The notes: generated from the sequence alone by a model not told the origin. DNA of 64,000 nucleotides from Polynucleobacter sp. MWH-UH2A (GCF_018687195.1 NZ_CP061321.1:310001-374000); one strand, 5' to 3'. Positions 26,414-35,791 are shown, numbered from the stretch's first letter. Program-made: numbers and translations.

Positions 26414-26776
26414 ATGAAAGCAATTATCCTCTTTGGCCACGGTGCGCGTGATATTCGTTGGCGAGACCCTTTTGATCGTTTGCTCAGCCTGTGGCAATCT
26501 CAGAATCCAGACGTGATGGCTGAATTAGCCTTTTTAGAAATGATGCAACCTTCTCTTGAGGATGCTGTAACTAACTTAGCAAGTAAAGGCGCTAACAAGA
26601 TTACGGTTATTCCTGTCTTTTTTGGACAAGGTGGTCATTTGCGCAATGATTTCCCCTTGCTGCTCGAAGATTGCCAGAAAAAATTTCCAGCTATTACTTT
26701 AAGCGCTACGCCTGCCGTTGGTGAGGACTTGGGCGTCCTTCAATCCATCATTGATTTCGGGGCTCGAGCAATCTGA
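26414..26776 (+). CDS. CbiX/SirB-type sirohydrochlorin chelatase
   Basis: The 120-residue protein starts MKAIILFGHGARDIRW, the CbiX signature with the metal-binding His, and a second conserved His sits in FFGQGGHLRNDFP. It is the short single-domain form that inserts Fe2+ (or Co2+) into sirohydrochlorin. The ATG at 26414 is preferred to an upstream TTG. Its last 78 bases overlap the convergent cobA gene, and both reading frames look genuine there. With cobA it would supply siroheme for the sulfite reductase downstream on the other strand. Confidence 0.85.
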   Translation: MKAIILFGHGARDIRWRDPFDRLLSLWQSQNPDVMAELAFLEMMQPSLEDAVTNLASKGANKITVIPVFFGQGGHLRNDFPLLLEDCQKKFPAITLSATPAVGEDLGVLQSIIDFGARAI

Positions 26777-27544
26777 TTCATTTCTTAAGGCTTCACCAAT
26801 CATAATTAGCGCTGGTGAGCGGTTATCAAACCATTGATCTACTTTGCCATTCGCTAACTCGCCTAAAGTACTACTCCATAAGCGTTCACGCGCAGTACTA
26901 ACTGCTTCTAAGATATGTATTGGCGTTGTTGCAGTTTGATTTGGGCTGTGTTCAATAAGTTGTTGTGCAATTTTCTTCGCATCTTTACGTCCCATGTAGT
27001 ACACCAAGCTATCTGCACAGGGATTTTGTAAGGGCTGGATCTTATTTTTTTCTGCTACTACGTTTGCATTGTCAATTGCTGCGCTTGCTTGTGCCAATGT
27101 TACGAAGGCAACACTTCTCGAGATGCCTCTGAGTGTCAGTGATTGCTGCAGGCTCGCTGCACCTGCGAGAGCGGCGGTGATGCCAGGCACTACTTCAACT
27201 TCAATACCGGCGTCTCTTAATGCTTGAATCTCTTCATCGGCTCTACCGAATAGCATAGGATCGCCACCTTTGAGACGGACAACTACTTGATATTTCTGTG
27301 CCGCATCAATCAGGCGCTTATTAATAAAAGCTTGAGCTGAGGATAGCTTGCCACAGCGCTTACCTACTGCTACTTTCTCTGCTTGTGGGCAAAGATTAAG
27401 CGTTTCTGGCTCGACTAGGGCATCATGCAACACAATGTCTGCTTTGGCTAAAAGCTTTGCGCCGCGCACGGTAATAAGATCAGCAGCACCAGGGCCGGCG
27501 CCTACTAAATATACTTTTCCGAGATTTCTTTGCGGCTGATTCAT
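26699..27544 (-). CDS. cobA: Uroporphyrinogen-III C-methyltransferase
   Basis: The 281-residue protein has VYLVGAGPGAADLITVRG near the N-terminus and RLKGGDPMLFGRADEE, both diagnostic for SUMT. It methylates uroporphyrinogen III twice to give precorrin-2. The C-terminal 30 or so residues lie beyond the conserved core and are the part that overlaps cbiX on the other strand. It lacks the CysG-A oxidase/chelatase domain of enterobacterial CysG. It lies downstream of DUF934 and cysI on the same strand. Confidence 0.9.
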   Translation of the reverse strand: MNQPQRNLGKVYLVGAGPGAADLITVRGAKLLAKADIVLHDALVEPETLNLCPQAEKVAVGKRCGKLSSAQAFINKRLIDAAQKYQVVVRLKGGDPMLFGRADEEIQALRDAGIEVEVVPGITAALAGAASLQQSLTLRGISRSVAFVTLAQASAAIDNANVVAEKNKIQPLQNPCADSLVYYMGRKDAKKIAQQLIEHSPNQTATTPIHILEAVSTARERLWSSTLGELANGKVDQWFDNRSPALIMIGEALRNESDCSSPEINDGLKDAQVLTNGRRSA

Positions 27545-27607
27545 ATTGCTTTATTTGTGTTCGTATTGATCTTGATGACTATGTCTGTGCTTTTATCAAT
27601 ATCGATA

Positions 27608-28204
27608 TCAATGGGCTTGCAGTGAGGCTCTCTTACCTCGCCAACTATTTTGTGTTGTTACTGAAAACAAATCAAACTGCTTGAGAGCGACATCTAAGTT
27701 TTGATCGGGACGTAATGCAAAACTATCAAAACCAACACGAGCACCTTGCAAGAGCTGATCAATCAACACATCACCAATTGCTCGGATTTCACCTTCCCAC
27801 TGTAGGCGATCTCGCAAGAGCACTGCCGTGCTAAAGCTTCTGCCATCTCTAAAAATAGGAAAGTGAGCTGCCACTAGAGGCCAAACTTTTTTACCTTCTT
27901 CAATGATGTCAGCATGTTTCAGAATGTCATCATCAGCTGCAAACCAGACAGCAATCTGACCATTTTTTGCCTTTGCTTGAATATCCGCTTCATGATGGTG
28001 TTCAATCCACCAGCTAAATGGCACTAGTATTTTACGAAGGCTGGAGTGACCTAGTTCAACATCCGGTAGGCCACCTTCATCTTGACTGCTGGCCCAAATT
28101 AACCACTCATTAGCTGCTAAGTAAGGATTTCCATCCTTTGGGAAATGCAAAATTTGATCATGTGTATCAATATTGTTTGCAATAGTACTTGTATTGTTGC
28201 TCAT
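27608..28204 (-). CDS. DUF934 protein associated with sulfite/nitrite reduction
   Basis: The 198-residue protein matches the DUF934 family, which in proteobacteria is encoded directly after the siroheme reductase and before sulfate-activation genes. Recognisable parts are FPIFRDGRSFSTAVLLRDRL and GEIRAIGDVLIDQL in the C-terminal half. Biochemical role is not established; a part in electron delivery or reductase maturation is inferred from constant linkage. Its ATG overlaps the cysI stop by four bases. Confidence 0.8.
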   Translation of the reverse strand: MSNNTSTIANNIDTHDQILHFPKDGNPYLAANEWLIWASSQDEGGLPDVELGHSSLRKILVPFSWWIEHHHEADIQAKAKNGQIAVWFAADDDILKHADIIEEGKKVWPLVAAHFPIFRDGRSFSTAVLLRDRLQWEGEIRAIGDVLIDQLLQGARVGFDSFALRPDQNLDVALKQFDLFSVTTQNSWRGKRASLQAH

Positions 28205-29946
28205 GATGCATCTCCTGCGGCCGCTTTACTTTCAGGCAGTTCTTTTTTCTTCGCCTTCTCGTTTTTATCTTTGTAAGCCGCTTCTTTAAAAGGCGTTACG
28301 CCTAATCGTTGGTAAGTCTGAATAAAAGATTCACCCTCGTTGCGTTGTGCAACATAAGTATTGATGATGTTGCTCATCACATCAGGGATTTCATCGGCAT
28401 AGAAAGAGGGGCCAATGACTTTGCCAATGGCAGCAGCATTGCCTTGCTCACCACCCAGAGTAACTTGATACCATTCTTCACCATCCTTATCGACTCCCAA
28501 AACGCCTATATTGCCCACATGATGGTGGCCACAAGAGTTAATGCAACCCGAGATATTGAGGCTAATATCGCCTAGATCAAATAAGTAATCTAAATCATCA
28601 AAGCGCTCCTGAATGGCTTTGGCGATTGGTAATGATTTGGCATTGGCTAGTGAGCAGAAGTCGCCGCCTGGGCAGGCAATGATGTCGGTCAGTAGACCCA
28701 CATTAGGCAATGCTACTTTTTGTTTTTTAGCTTCTTGCCAGAGTTCAAATAACTTTGATTGCTTCACATCAGCCAATACTAAGTTTTGCTCATGGGTAGC
28801 ACGCAATTCACCAAAGCTATATTGATCTGCCAAATCTGCGATAGCTAACATTTGTGCAGTAGTGGCATCACCAGGTGCAACTGTGCCATGGGGCTTGAGT
28901 GAGAGGATAACGCTGGCATAGCCAGGAATTTGATGTGGCTTGACATTGCGCTCTAACCATCTTGCAAAAGACTGTTGAGTTGATTTATCGGATTCGTTTG
29001 CTAGATTTAGTACTTGCTCATTTGTCAGAGCTGGAAGACTCTTGTAAGCAGGTTTAGTGAAATGCTTTGCAACGCGATCCCACTCCGCTTGCGTGAAATT
29101 GTCATCACCATCTTTAATGTGTAGCCACTCACCTTCAACTTGGCGAGCAAACTCTTCGGGGCTTAGAGCCTTTACCAAAATCTTGATACGAGCCTTGTAG
29201 AGGTTGTCTCGTCTACCAAAGCGGTTGTAGACACGCAGTAGCGCAGTCAGGTAGCTTGGCAAGAGATGCCATGGCAGATTCTGTTTGATGAGAGAACCTA
29301 AAATGGGGGTACGACCCATCCCGCCGCCGGCATAGATATCCGCTGTTAGTTCGCCATTGTTGATATCTTTGTTCTTCTTGAGTTCAATGCCGACATCATG
29401 GCAAAGCAAGATGGTGCGATCTTCTTTAGCACCATTGATCGCAAACTTAAACTTACGTGGCAAATGCGCAAACTCAGGATGTAATGTTGACCATTGACGG
29501 AGTAATTCACAAACGGGACGCGGGTCTACATATTCATCCGCAGCAACACCAGCAAATGCATCGCTCGTGATATTGCGAATACAGTTACCTGAAGTTTGAA
29601 TAGCATGCATTTCAACTTTGGCTAATTCGGCCAAAATGTCTGGCGTGTCTTCTAGAGTGACCCAGTTGTACTGAATGTTTTGACGCGTAGTGAAGTGACC
29701 ATAACCACGATCGTATTTCTCAGCGATAAGCGCCATCGTGCGCAATTGCTTGGAATTAAACAAGCCATAGGGAATGGCGACGCGCAACATATATGCATGG
29801 CGTTGGTGGTACAAGCCATTCTGTAAACGTAATGGGCGAAACTCTTCTTCAGCGAGAGTGCCATTTAGGCGTCTTGCAACTTGGTCTCGAAATTGTGCAA
29901 CCCTCTGATTTACAAGGGTTTGATCAATATGGTCATATTTATACAT
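28201..29946 (-). CDS. cysI: Assimilatory sulfite (nitrite/sulfite) reductase, siroheme-[4Fe-4S] type
   Basis: The 581-residue protein has the siroheme/Fe-S ligands in canonical spacing: Cys425 and Cys431, then Cys468 and Cys472. HFTTRQNIQYNWV lies in the first substrate-binding repeat. It reduces sulfite to sulfide with six electrons for cysteine synthesis. Length and the DUF934/cobA linkage favour sulfite over nitrite, but the families overlap. No flavoprotein CysJ gene is in the window, so a ferredoxin-type donor is possible. The upstream gap (29947-30196) holds AT-rich DNA with a 10-base palindrome at 30009-30018 and no gene. Confidence 0.85.
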   Translation of the reverse strand: MYKYDHIDQTLVNQRVAQFRDQVARRLNGTLAEEEFRPLRLQNGLYHQRHAYMLRVAIPYGLFNSKQLRTMALIAEKYDRGYGHFTTRQNIQYNWVTLEDTPDILAELAKVEMHAIQTSGNCIRNITSDAFAGVAADEYVDPRPVCELLRQWSTLHPEFAHLPRKFKFAINGAKEDRTILLCHDVGIELKKNKDINNGELTADIYAGGGMGRTPILGSLIKQNLPWHLLPSYLTALLRVYNRFGRRDNLYKARIKILVKALSPEEFARQVEGEWLHIKDGDDNFTQAEWDRVAKHFTKPAYKSLPALTNEQVLNLANESDKSTQQSFARWLERNVKPHQIPGYASVILSLKPHGTVAPGDATTAQMLAIADLADQYSFGELRATHEQNLVLADVKQSKLFELWQEAKKQKVALPNVGLLTDIIACPGGDFCSLANAKSLPIAKAIQERFDDLDYLFDLGDISLNISGCINSCGHHHVGNIGVLGVDKDGEEWYQVTLGGEQGNAAAIGKVIGPSFYADEIPDVMSNIINTYVAQRNEGESFIQTYQRLGVTPFKEAAYKDKNEKAKKKELPESKAAAGDAS

Positions 29947-30196
29947 AGTGCATGATTGTCGAGGATTTTCAATATTCCTTCAAATACTCAAAAATCTCTT
30001 TTATATAACTTATAGCTATATAGAGTTTGACCCGCTAGGTTCCTAATAGCCTGTCTCTATAAAGAATAGGTTATTGCTTAGTCTGCTTAGTCATCCCTCA
30101 ATCATTGGTCAACTCTCTGTAAGATGAGGATAAGTTAGATAGCTTAGATAACTTAGACAAAGTGATCTGACTGTAAATATTAAAAACGGAGACAAC

Positions 30197-31487
30197 ATGA
30201 TCAGATTGAAGGCAATTTGCTTAGCTTTGGCTTTTGCAGTGGGATTGGTGGGCACAACTGCTTCACTTGCTGCGGACAACTCAAAATCACCTCTGCCTGC
30301 TAGTAATAATCCAGGACAGGGTTTTAGCCAAGAAGGCTTAAAAAAGATCGATGCATTTTTCGCAGATCAAATTGCCAATAACCAATTGCCTGGTGCAGTG
30401 CTCGCAGTAGCCAAAAATGGAAAATTGACTATTTATAAGTCCTATGGCTATCTTGATAAAGCCAACAACAAGCCTATGACGACGGATGCGATATTTAATT
30501 TGGCGTCCATGACTAAAGTAATGGCATCGGTTGGGGCGCTCACCTTTTATGAGGAAGGCAAGTTGCCACTTAATGCGCCGATTGCAAATTGGTTGCCTCA
30601 ATTTAAAGAGATGAAGGTAGGCAAGGTGGATGCTGATGGTAATCTCACCACTGTGCCGGCTAAAAACCCAATTACCATTCAAGATCTAATGCGTCACACC
30701 AACGGCTTAACTTATGGCGGGCGTGGCGCTACTCCAGTACATAAAATGTTCCCACCCAGCTCTGTTGGTGCAGCCGCTCAATACAACTCTGCAGAATTTA
30801 TCGATAAGTTAGCAAGTACGCCATTGCTCTATGAGCCAGGCACGGTTTGGGACTATGGTTTTGGTATTGATGTATTAGGCATTATTGAAGAAAAGATCGC
30901 TGGCAAACCTCTAGGTGGCGTGTTGCAAGACCGTGTTTGGAGCAAAGTGGGTATGCCGAATACAAGCTTTCAGGTTAGCGAAAATGATCGTACGCGATTG
31001 GCACAGCCTCTCCCAATTGATCCTCTGACGGGTAAACCACAAAGAGTAGAGATATACGATCAAAAAGTGAAATTTGATTGCGGTGGTTCATGCACATACT
31101 CAACCGCAGGCGACTATATCCGTTTTGGACAAATGCTTTTGAATGGTGGAAGTATTGAGGGCAAGCGAGTGCTCGGCCCACAGACTGTTGCTTTCATGAC
31201 ATCAAATCATCTAAACAAAGACATTAAAAAATAATGTGGGCGGCACTGAGCCTGGACGTGTGGGTTATGGCTTTGGTCTTGGGGTTGCCGTGAGAACAGA
31301 GCGTGGCTTGTCAGCAATCAATGGCAATGTAGGTGATTTCACATGGAATGGCGCTAACGGCACTATTTTCTGGGTGGACCCTAAAGAGCAAATGGTCGTC
31401 GTGATGATGGCGGCTGCACCTGGGGAGATTCGTAAGGTGCATCGCGAACAAGTGAATGCTTTGATTTATGGTGCACTTGAGAAGTAA
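30197..31487 (+). pseudogene. Serine hydrolase of the beta-lactamase (class C/esterase) family, frameshifted
   Basis: The first frame (30197-31234) encodes a signal peptide of about 26 residues and the active-site SxxK as SMTK at 104-107. It stops at TAA right after a six-A run. The remaining conserved C-terminus, including GDFTWNGANGT and FWVDP, continues in another frame to 31487. Removing one A from the run would join both parts into about 429 residues, the normal length. The cause may be a recent mutation, a sequencing error in the homopolymer, or slippage that restores some product. Family members are penicillin-binding-like esterases; substrate unknown. Confidence 0.8.
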
Positions 31488-31510
31488 AGCTTCATTAAGC
31501 TAGCGTGATG

Positions 31511-31541
31511 AAAAAAGCCCCGAGTATTTTCGGGCCTTTTT
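31511..31541. terminator. Bidirectional intrinsic terminator
   Basis: An A-run, a GC-rich stem with arms CCCGA and TCGGG plus flanking AAAAAG/CTTTTT pairing across one mismatch, and a T-run form a terminator. It works in principle on both strands, serving the serine hydrolase and the convergent small membrane protein gene. Confidence 0.75.
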
Positions 31542-31564
31542 ATATTCTAAATTTACCTACACAT

Positions 31565-31936
31565 TTACAGGCCATATTCTCGGTAATGCCGATAGAGATT
31601 AGCGATCGAGGCAAACCCAAGAACTACGATGAGTACTGCGAACAAGTATTCAATAGTGAAATAGTGAAAAACATTGAGCTCAACGAGAGCTACCGCCGCT
31701 ACAAATACCCCAATAGAACCAAAAGCGACTAACTTGAAATTGGGTACAAAGGCGCCTAAGGTGATGGCGATAAATACGAGGTAGAGCTCGGATACTAATT
31801 GATCTGCATTCAGGAAAATTGCATTGCTAAGTTCTGGATTTGTCAATTTACCCAAGATGGCAATCAATAATATGATCGCCAAAATTGCGAAATTGAGTTT
31901 CGCTTTTACGAAGATAGTCTTGAGTTGATCGTTCAT
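31565..31936 (-). CDS. Small multi-pass membrane protein, unknown
   Basis: The product of about 123 residues has four predicted hydrophobic helices and short charged ends (basic residues cluster near the N-terminus and in the final YRHYREYGL). No family is recognised. The ATG at 31936 is preferred to a GTG at 31951; neither has a strong binding site. It lies 24 bases behind another small membrane protein gene on the same strand, so the two are probably one transcript ending at the shared terminator. Confidence 0.65.
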   Translation of the reverse strand: MNDQLKTIFVKAKLNFAILAIILLIAILGKLTNPELSNAIFLNADQLVSELYLVFIAITLGAFVPNFKLVAFGSIGVFVAAVALVELNVFHYFTIEYLFAVLIVVLGFASIANLYRHYREYGL

Positions 31937-31960
31937 ATAGGTAGATGGCACCCAGTCTGA

Positions 31961-32185
31961 TTAAGCACCATTACTACTAAAGACTAGACTCATGCCGAAC
32001 CACAGTAAGACAAAGGCAACCAATATAGTTAGGCCAATCTTTTTCAGAAAATGGTCAAGGCTATTCATATAGACCTCATCATTGCGGCCAAACCAGGTAT
32101 CAAAACGTTTCCACACTAAACGACCAATAACCAATGGAAGCAACATGGCAACAATGCCAAGGATGACGGTGATAGTGGTATTCAT
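31961..32185 (-). CDS. Small two-helix membrane protein, unknown
   Basis: The 74-residue protein has two hydrophobic segments (about residues 4-24 and 48-70) separated by a charged loop containing FDTWFGRNDEVYMNSLDHFL. I do not recognise the family. The start is an ATG, and the frame is followed closely by a second membrane protein gene. Likely an inner-membrane protein; whether the two proteins interact is unknown. Confidence 0.6.
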   Translation of the reverse strand: MNTTITVILGIVAMLLPLVIGRLVWKRFDTWFGRNDEVYMNSLDHFLKKIGLTILVAFVLLWFGMSLVFSSNGA

Positions 32186-32217
32186 AAAAAGCTTTCTATT
32201 GCTGATCTATATTAATT

Positions 32218-33129
32218 CTAGGTATTCAGTACTGGAAAGTCATACAGGATACAGGGGTTATCTACTAGGATAGCTTTTCTTAGGATGGGATCGGTAACCC
32301 AGTCGCCAAAGAGGTCGCAAAGATCAGCATCGTGAGGCATTTGCTTCTTTACCATCACGTGAGGCCAGTCACTACCCCAAATCAGCTGCTTGGGATTAGC
32401 CTCAATCACAGCATCATTTAAAGGTCGCATATCGGTATAGGGTAGATTGCCATCACAAATACGATAAGGCCCCGTCATCTTTACCCAAGCCCGTACATTT
32501 TTTAGCAGTGTCAATAGACCCTGAAAACCCTTGTCATTCACACCATGTTTTGCATGACTGTAACCAAAATGCCCAAATACTAGATCTACTGGAAAGTTCT
32601 CAAACGTCTTTGCGAGGTTGGGATACTCATTGGCATGCATAAGTAACTCCAAATGCCATCCAAATGGCTGAATTTTCTTCGCTAGTGCTTTCAGGTTTTC
32701 AATAGGCAGTCCTGCTGATGGATCGGCAACATCCACAACGTTGCAACGAATGCCGCGTACTCCAGCTTGATGAAGACTCTCTAATTGTTGATCTGTCGTG
32801 TCATTCGGGTTGTTAGAAATCACTGCCACACCCCGAAATTGATTTGGGTATTGGTTGAGTGCCGCCAGCATTGCGCGATTATCAGTCCCATAGACACTGG
32901 GTTGAACTAGCACTGCGCGATCTACATGCAAAGTCTTTAGTAGAGCCTGGTAGGCATCTAGAGTTGCATCAGGCGGCGTATAGATGCGTTCTCGCGCATA
33001 TGGAAACTGTTCTGCTGGGCCACAGACATGCGCATGGCAATCAACAGCCCCAGGCGGAAGCACAATCTTGGGGGATCGTATTTCCGGATTGGGGGCTTGG
33101 CATAGAGGAGCCGAAGAATGACCAGTCAA
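32218..33129 (-). CDS. Amidohydrolase-2 family hydrolase (PDC lactonase-like)
   Basis: The protein of just over 300 residues is a metal-dependent TIM-barrel hydrolase. The HxH motif reads VDCHAHVCGP, followed by a QPSVYGTDN stretch, RGIRCN, and WGSDWPHVM near the C-terminus. It resembles 2-pyrone-4,6-dicarboxylate lactonase and related dicarboxylic acid hydrolases. The start is uncertain: a TTG at 33129, just after the upstream stop, or a TTG at 33162 overlapping that gene. It is linked to a Bug-type receptor, so it may act on an imported aromatic-derived acid. Confidence 0.75.
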   Translation of the reverse strand: MTGHSSAPLCQAPNPEIRSPKIVLPPGAVDCHAHVCGPAEQFPYARERIYTPPDATLDAYQALLKTLHVDRAVLVQPSVYGTDNRAMLAALNQYPNQFRGVAVISNNPNDTTDQQLESLHQAGVRGIRCNVVDVADPSAGLPIENLKALAKKIQPFGWHLELLMHANEYPNLAKTFENFPVDLVFGHFGYSHAKHGVNDKGFQGLLTLLKNVRAWVKMTGPYRICDGNLPYTDMRPLNDAVIEANPKQLIWGSDWPHVMVKKQMPHDADLCDLFGDWVTDPILRKAILVDNPCILYDFPVLNT

Positions 33130-33130
33130 T

Positions 33131-34117
33131 TTATTGCGGCTCAATATTCGCGTCTTTGGCAATCTTTTGATACTTGCTCATTTCATCGCGCACAAACTTA
33201 CTAAATTCCGTAGGACTCATGGGCGTAGCTTTGATGCCTTTGGAATCATAAGCATTTTTGACTTCAGGATCTTGCATTGATTGATTGATGTCGGCATTGA
33301 TCTTTTTCACGATAGCGGCGGGTGTGCCTGCAGGCGCCCAAACACCAAACCAAAGCCCAATCTCAAAATTCGGATAGCCTTGCTCAGCAATGCTTGGGAT
33401 ATCAGGTACAGCGGCATTACGGGTTTTGCTGGTGACGCCCAAGGCTCGAACTTTGCCGCCCTTGAGTTGGCCAATCACGGTATCCAGTGGCGCCATATAA
33501 AAAGCGGTGCGTCCAGACATCGTATCCTGAATGGCTTCTGGGGAGCCTTTGTAAGGAACGTGAACTAACTTAATGCCCATCATTTGATTAAAGTATTCAG
33601 CTGCTAAGTGAGTGGAGCTGCCGACACCAGCTGAGGCAAAAGTAATCTCACCTGGTTTGGATTTAGCAGCAATAACCAAATCTCGAATCGATTGATATGG
33701 ACCATCAGCAGCAGTCACCATCACATAAGGCGTTTGTCCAAGGATGACTACATCAATCAAACTCTTCAGAGGGTCGTAAGGTAACTTTTTATAAATTGCG
33801 GGATTCGCTGCATAGGATGCAGACTGTACTAATAAGGTATAGCCATCTGGCTCTGAGTTCACTACGACGCCTGTGCCGATGAGTCCGCCTGCACCTGGGC
33901 GATTTTCAATAATGACTGACTGCTTCCAAGTTTCAGTCAGGCTCTTTGCAACTACCCGACCTGCAATATCAGCCCCGGATCCTGTTGTTAGGGGCACAAT
34001 CATTTTGACTGTGCGGTTAGGGTAATTTTGAGCGTTCGCAAGAGTTGCTAAAAAACATAGGCTGAAGAATGCCCCCAGAATTACAAAACATTTGCCTGTT
34101 TTCAATGTCTGATTCAT
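33131..34117 (-). CDS. Bug-family periplasmic solute receptor (TctC-like)
   Basis: The 328-residue protein has a signal peptide of about 29 residues ending in NAQ. Then come the Bug landmarks YPNRTVKMIVPLTTGSGADI, ENRPGAGGLIG, and VHVPYKGSPEAIQD. Such proteins bind carboxylates or other small molecules in the periplasm, often as orphan receptors without linked TctAB membrane genes, as here. It diverges from a PcaD-like gene over a region with repeated TAGATA motifs. Confidence 0.9.
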   Translation of the reverse strand: MNQTLKTGKCFVILGAFFSLCFLATLANAQNYPNRTVKMIVPLTTGSGADIAGRVVAKSLTETWKQSVIIENRPGAGGLIGTGVVVNSEPDGYTLLVQSASYAANPAIYKKLPYDPLKSLIDVVILGQTPYVMVTAADGPYQSIRDLVIAAKSKPGEITFASAGVGSSTHLAAEYFNQMMGIKLVHVPYKGSPEAIQDTMSGRTAFYMAPLDTVIGQLKGGKVRALGVTSKTRNAAVPDIPSIAEQGYPNFEIGLWFGVWAPAGTPAAIVKKINADINQSMQDPEVKNAYDSKGIKATPMSPTEFSKFVRDEMSKYQKIAKDANIEPQ

Positions 34118-34152
34118 AAAGTCTCCCTTTTCGTTAATGCATTGAACTAATG

Positions 34153-34240
34153 CACTAGATATTGTTGTTTTTATTGGTTCTGCAATATTTCACTAGATAA
34201 TCTAACATGGCTTTTTCAATAGATAAATACATTAGATAAA
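34153..34240. promoter_or_regulatory. Divergent control region with repeated TAGATA motifs
   Basis: Between the Bug receptor and PcaD-like genes, TAGATA occurs four times, starting at 34156, 34194, 34220 and 34233. The first two are inside the identical nonamer CACTAGATA (34153 and 34191, 38 bases apart). The second is part of an inverted repeat TAGAT-A-ATCTA at 34194-34204. The last two are TAGATAAA repeats 13 bases apart. This looks like a regulator-binding region; no regulator gene is adjacent. Confidence 0.45.
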
Positions 34241-34304
34241 CATAACTCATGCGCATAGGTGAGCAATAGCCACATAGACGCATGAAACGTACAGGTAGAG
34301 ACAA

Positions 34305-35120
34305 ATGACTCAATTGCAAGATGTAAAAACGGTCAATGTGAATGGCGTGGATATAGCCTATCGATTTGATGGTCCCGAAAATGGTCGGGTTTTACTGGTA
34401 GCCAATAGCTTGATGGCCAATGGCAGCATGTGGGATTGGAATGTGCCTGCATTTGCTGATCGCTATCGAGCGCTTCGTTACGATAAAAGAGGCCATGGTA
34501 AATCGAGTGTCGTGCCTGGCCCTTACAGCATTGCGCAATTAGCAGATGATGCAGCTGGCCTCTTAGACGCCTTAAACATTGAGAAAGCGCATTTCATGGG
34601 CTTATCGATTGGCGGCATGATTGGCCAGCAACTAGGTGCACGCTACCCAGAGAAAATTTACTCGCTGTCTCTTTGCAACACAGCAAGCGAAATGCCGCCT
34701 CGCAGTTTGTGGGAAGATCGCTTTCAAACCGCGCGCACAAAAGGGCTAGCCGGTCTAGTCGATGGGACTATTCAGCGCTGGTTTACTGCGCCATTTATCG
34801 AGCGTGATCCTCAGGATATTGAAAAAGTGCGCCAGATGATTTTAGGAACGAATGTTGATGGCTATATTGGCTGCGGAAGTGCAGTACGCGATATGGCGCA
34901 AAGTACGATGCTTCTAAAGATTAAGGCCCCAACCCTTGTACTCTCTGGGCGCCATGATCCAGCCTGTACAGTAGATCAAGGAATCGTGCTCAATAAGTTA
35001 ATTGATGGTTCGCAGATGGTTATTATTGAAGATGCAGCGCATTTATCGAATATTGAGCAGCCCGCTCGATTCAATAAGGCGGTGCGAGAGTTTATTGATT
35101 CGGTAGATGATCGTTTGTAA
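34305..35120 (+). CDS. Alpha/beta hydrolase, 3-oxoadipate enol-lactonase-like
   Basis: The 271-residue protein has an oxyanion-type segment near residue 30, RYDKRGHGKSS, and the nucleophile elbow GLSIGG near residues 99-104. The acid lies in SGRHDPAC and the catalytic His in DAAHLSNIEQP. These match PcaD, which hydrolyses beta-ketoadipate enol-lactone in aromatic catabolism. No other pca genes are in the window, so the lactone substrate may differ. It is divergent from the Bug receptor and amidohydrolase, suggesting a shared catabolic theme. Confidence 0.8.
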   Translation: MTQLQDVKTVNVNGVDIAYRFDGPENGRVLLVANSLMANGSMWDWNVPAFADRYRALRYDKRGHGKSSVVPGPYSIAQLADDAAGLLDALNIEKAHFMGLSIGGMIGQQLGARYPEKIYSLSLCNTASEMPPRSLWEDRFQTARTKGLAGLVDGTIQRWFTAPFIERDPQDIEKVRQMILGTNVDGYIGCGSAVRDMAQSTMLLKIKAPTLVLSGRHDPACTVDQGIVLNKLIDGSQMVIIEDAAHLSNIEQPARFNKAVREFIDSVDDRL

Positions 35121-35212
35121 TTTACCAGCTCCACATCGTTTCAATAAGTAACTAACAATACTCAATCAATAACAAGCAGTACTCAATTTGCATTATTACT
35201 AGAGGGGTTTAT

Positions 35213-35791
35213 ATGGCTGATTTATCAGTAGATCAAATGAAAGAAATTCGTGCCAATGTATTGGGTGCTGCAGCAAAAATTCCAGGGGCTCTTATTGGCC
35301 TTGGCATCCTATTCATCATTCTCGGAATGATTGGCGTTGCTGGCCAAGTTTTGTTCTCACTGGTATCAGTCAATGTCTTGGGCATTTTCCTTTTTGCGGG
35401 CGGTGTTCTGCAGGCAATTCATGCTTTCAAATCCGCAGGCTGGAAAAGTGTCACTATTCAGCTCATCTTTGCCATTTTGTACATCGGTGCTGCTATCTAT
35501 GTTTGGGCATTTCCGATTCCTGCATTAGAGGCAATTACGTTGTGGCTTGCAGCAATCTTTTTTGTCACTGGTTTCTTGCGCCTGATTGCGGCATTTCAGC
35601 ATCGTCATTTTGCTGAGTGGTTCTGGCTTGCTTTATCTGCAGCGATCTCTATTTTGATGGGTGTACTCATCATGAATAATTTTCCATCATCTAGCTTATG
35701 GCTGCCAGGCTTATTGATCGCGATTGAATTGTTGTTGCAAGGCTGGTCTTTATTGTTCATCGGATTTGCCGCTAAGTCGCTGACGAAGTAG
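35213..35791 (+). CDS. HdeD/DUF308-family membrane protein
   Basis: The 192-residue protein has six hydrophobic segments in three repeated pairs and the family-typical WLAAIFFVTGFLRLIAAFQHR and ISILMGVLIM. HdeD proteins are inner-membrane proteins linked to acid resistance in enterobacteria; the role elsewhere is not defined. A G-rich binding site (AGAGGGG) precedes the ATG. It begins a same-strand series with a small basic protein and a TonB receptor. Confidence 0.8.
   Translation: MADLSVDQMKEIRANVLGAAAKIPGALIGLGILFIILGMIGVAGQVLFSLVSVNVLGIFLFAGGVLQAIHAFKSAGWKSVTIQLIFAILYIGAAIYVWAFPIPALEAITLWLAAIFFVTGFLRLIAAFQHRHFAEWFWLALSAAISILMGVLIMNNFPSSSLWLPGLLIAIELLLQGWSLLFIGFAAKSLTK

Noticed and set aside
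31505-31732. 75-codon plus-strand frame after the broken serine hydrolase
   Set aside because: It starts within the bidirectional terminator and runs antisense to a better-supported membrane protein gene.
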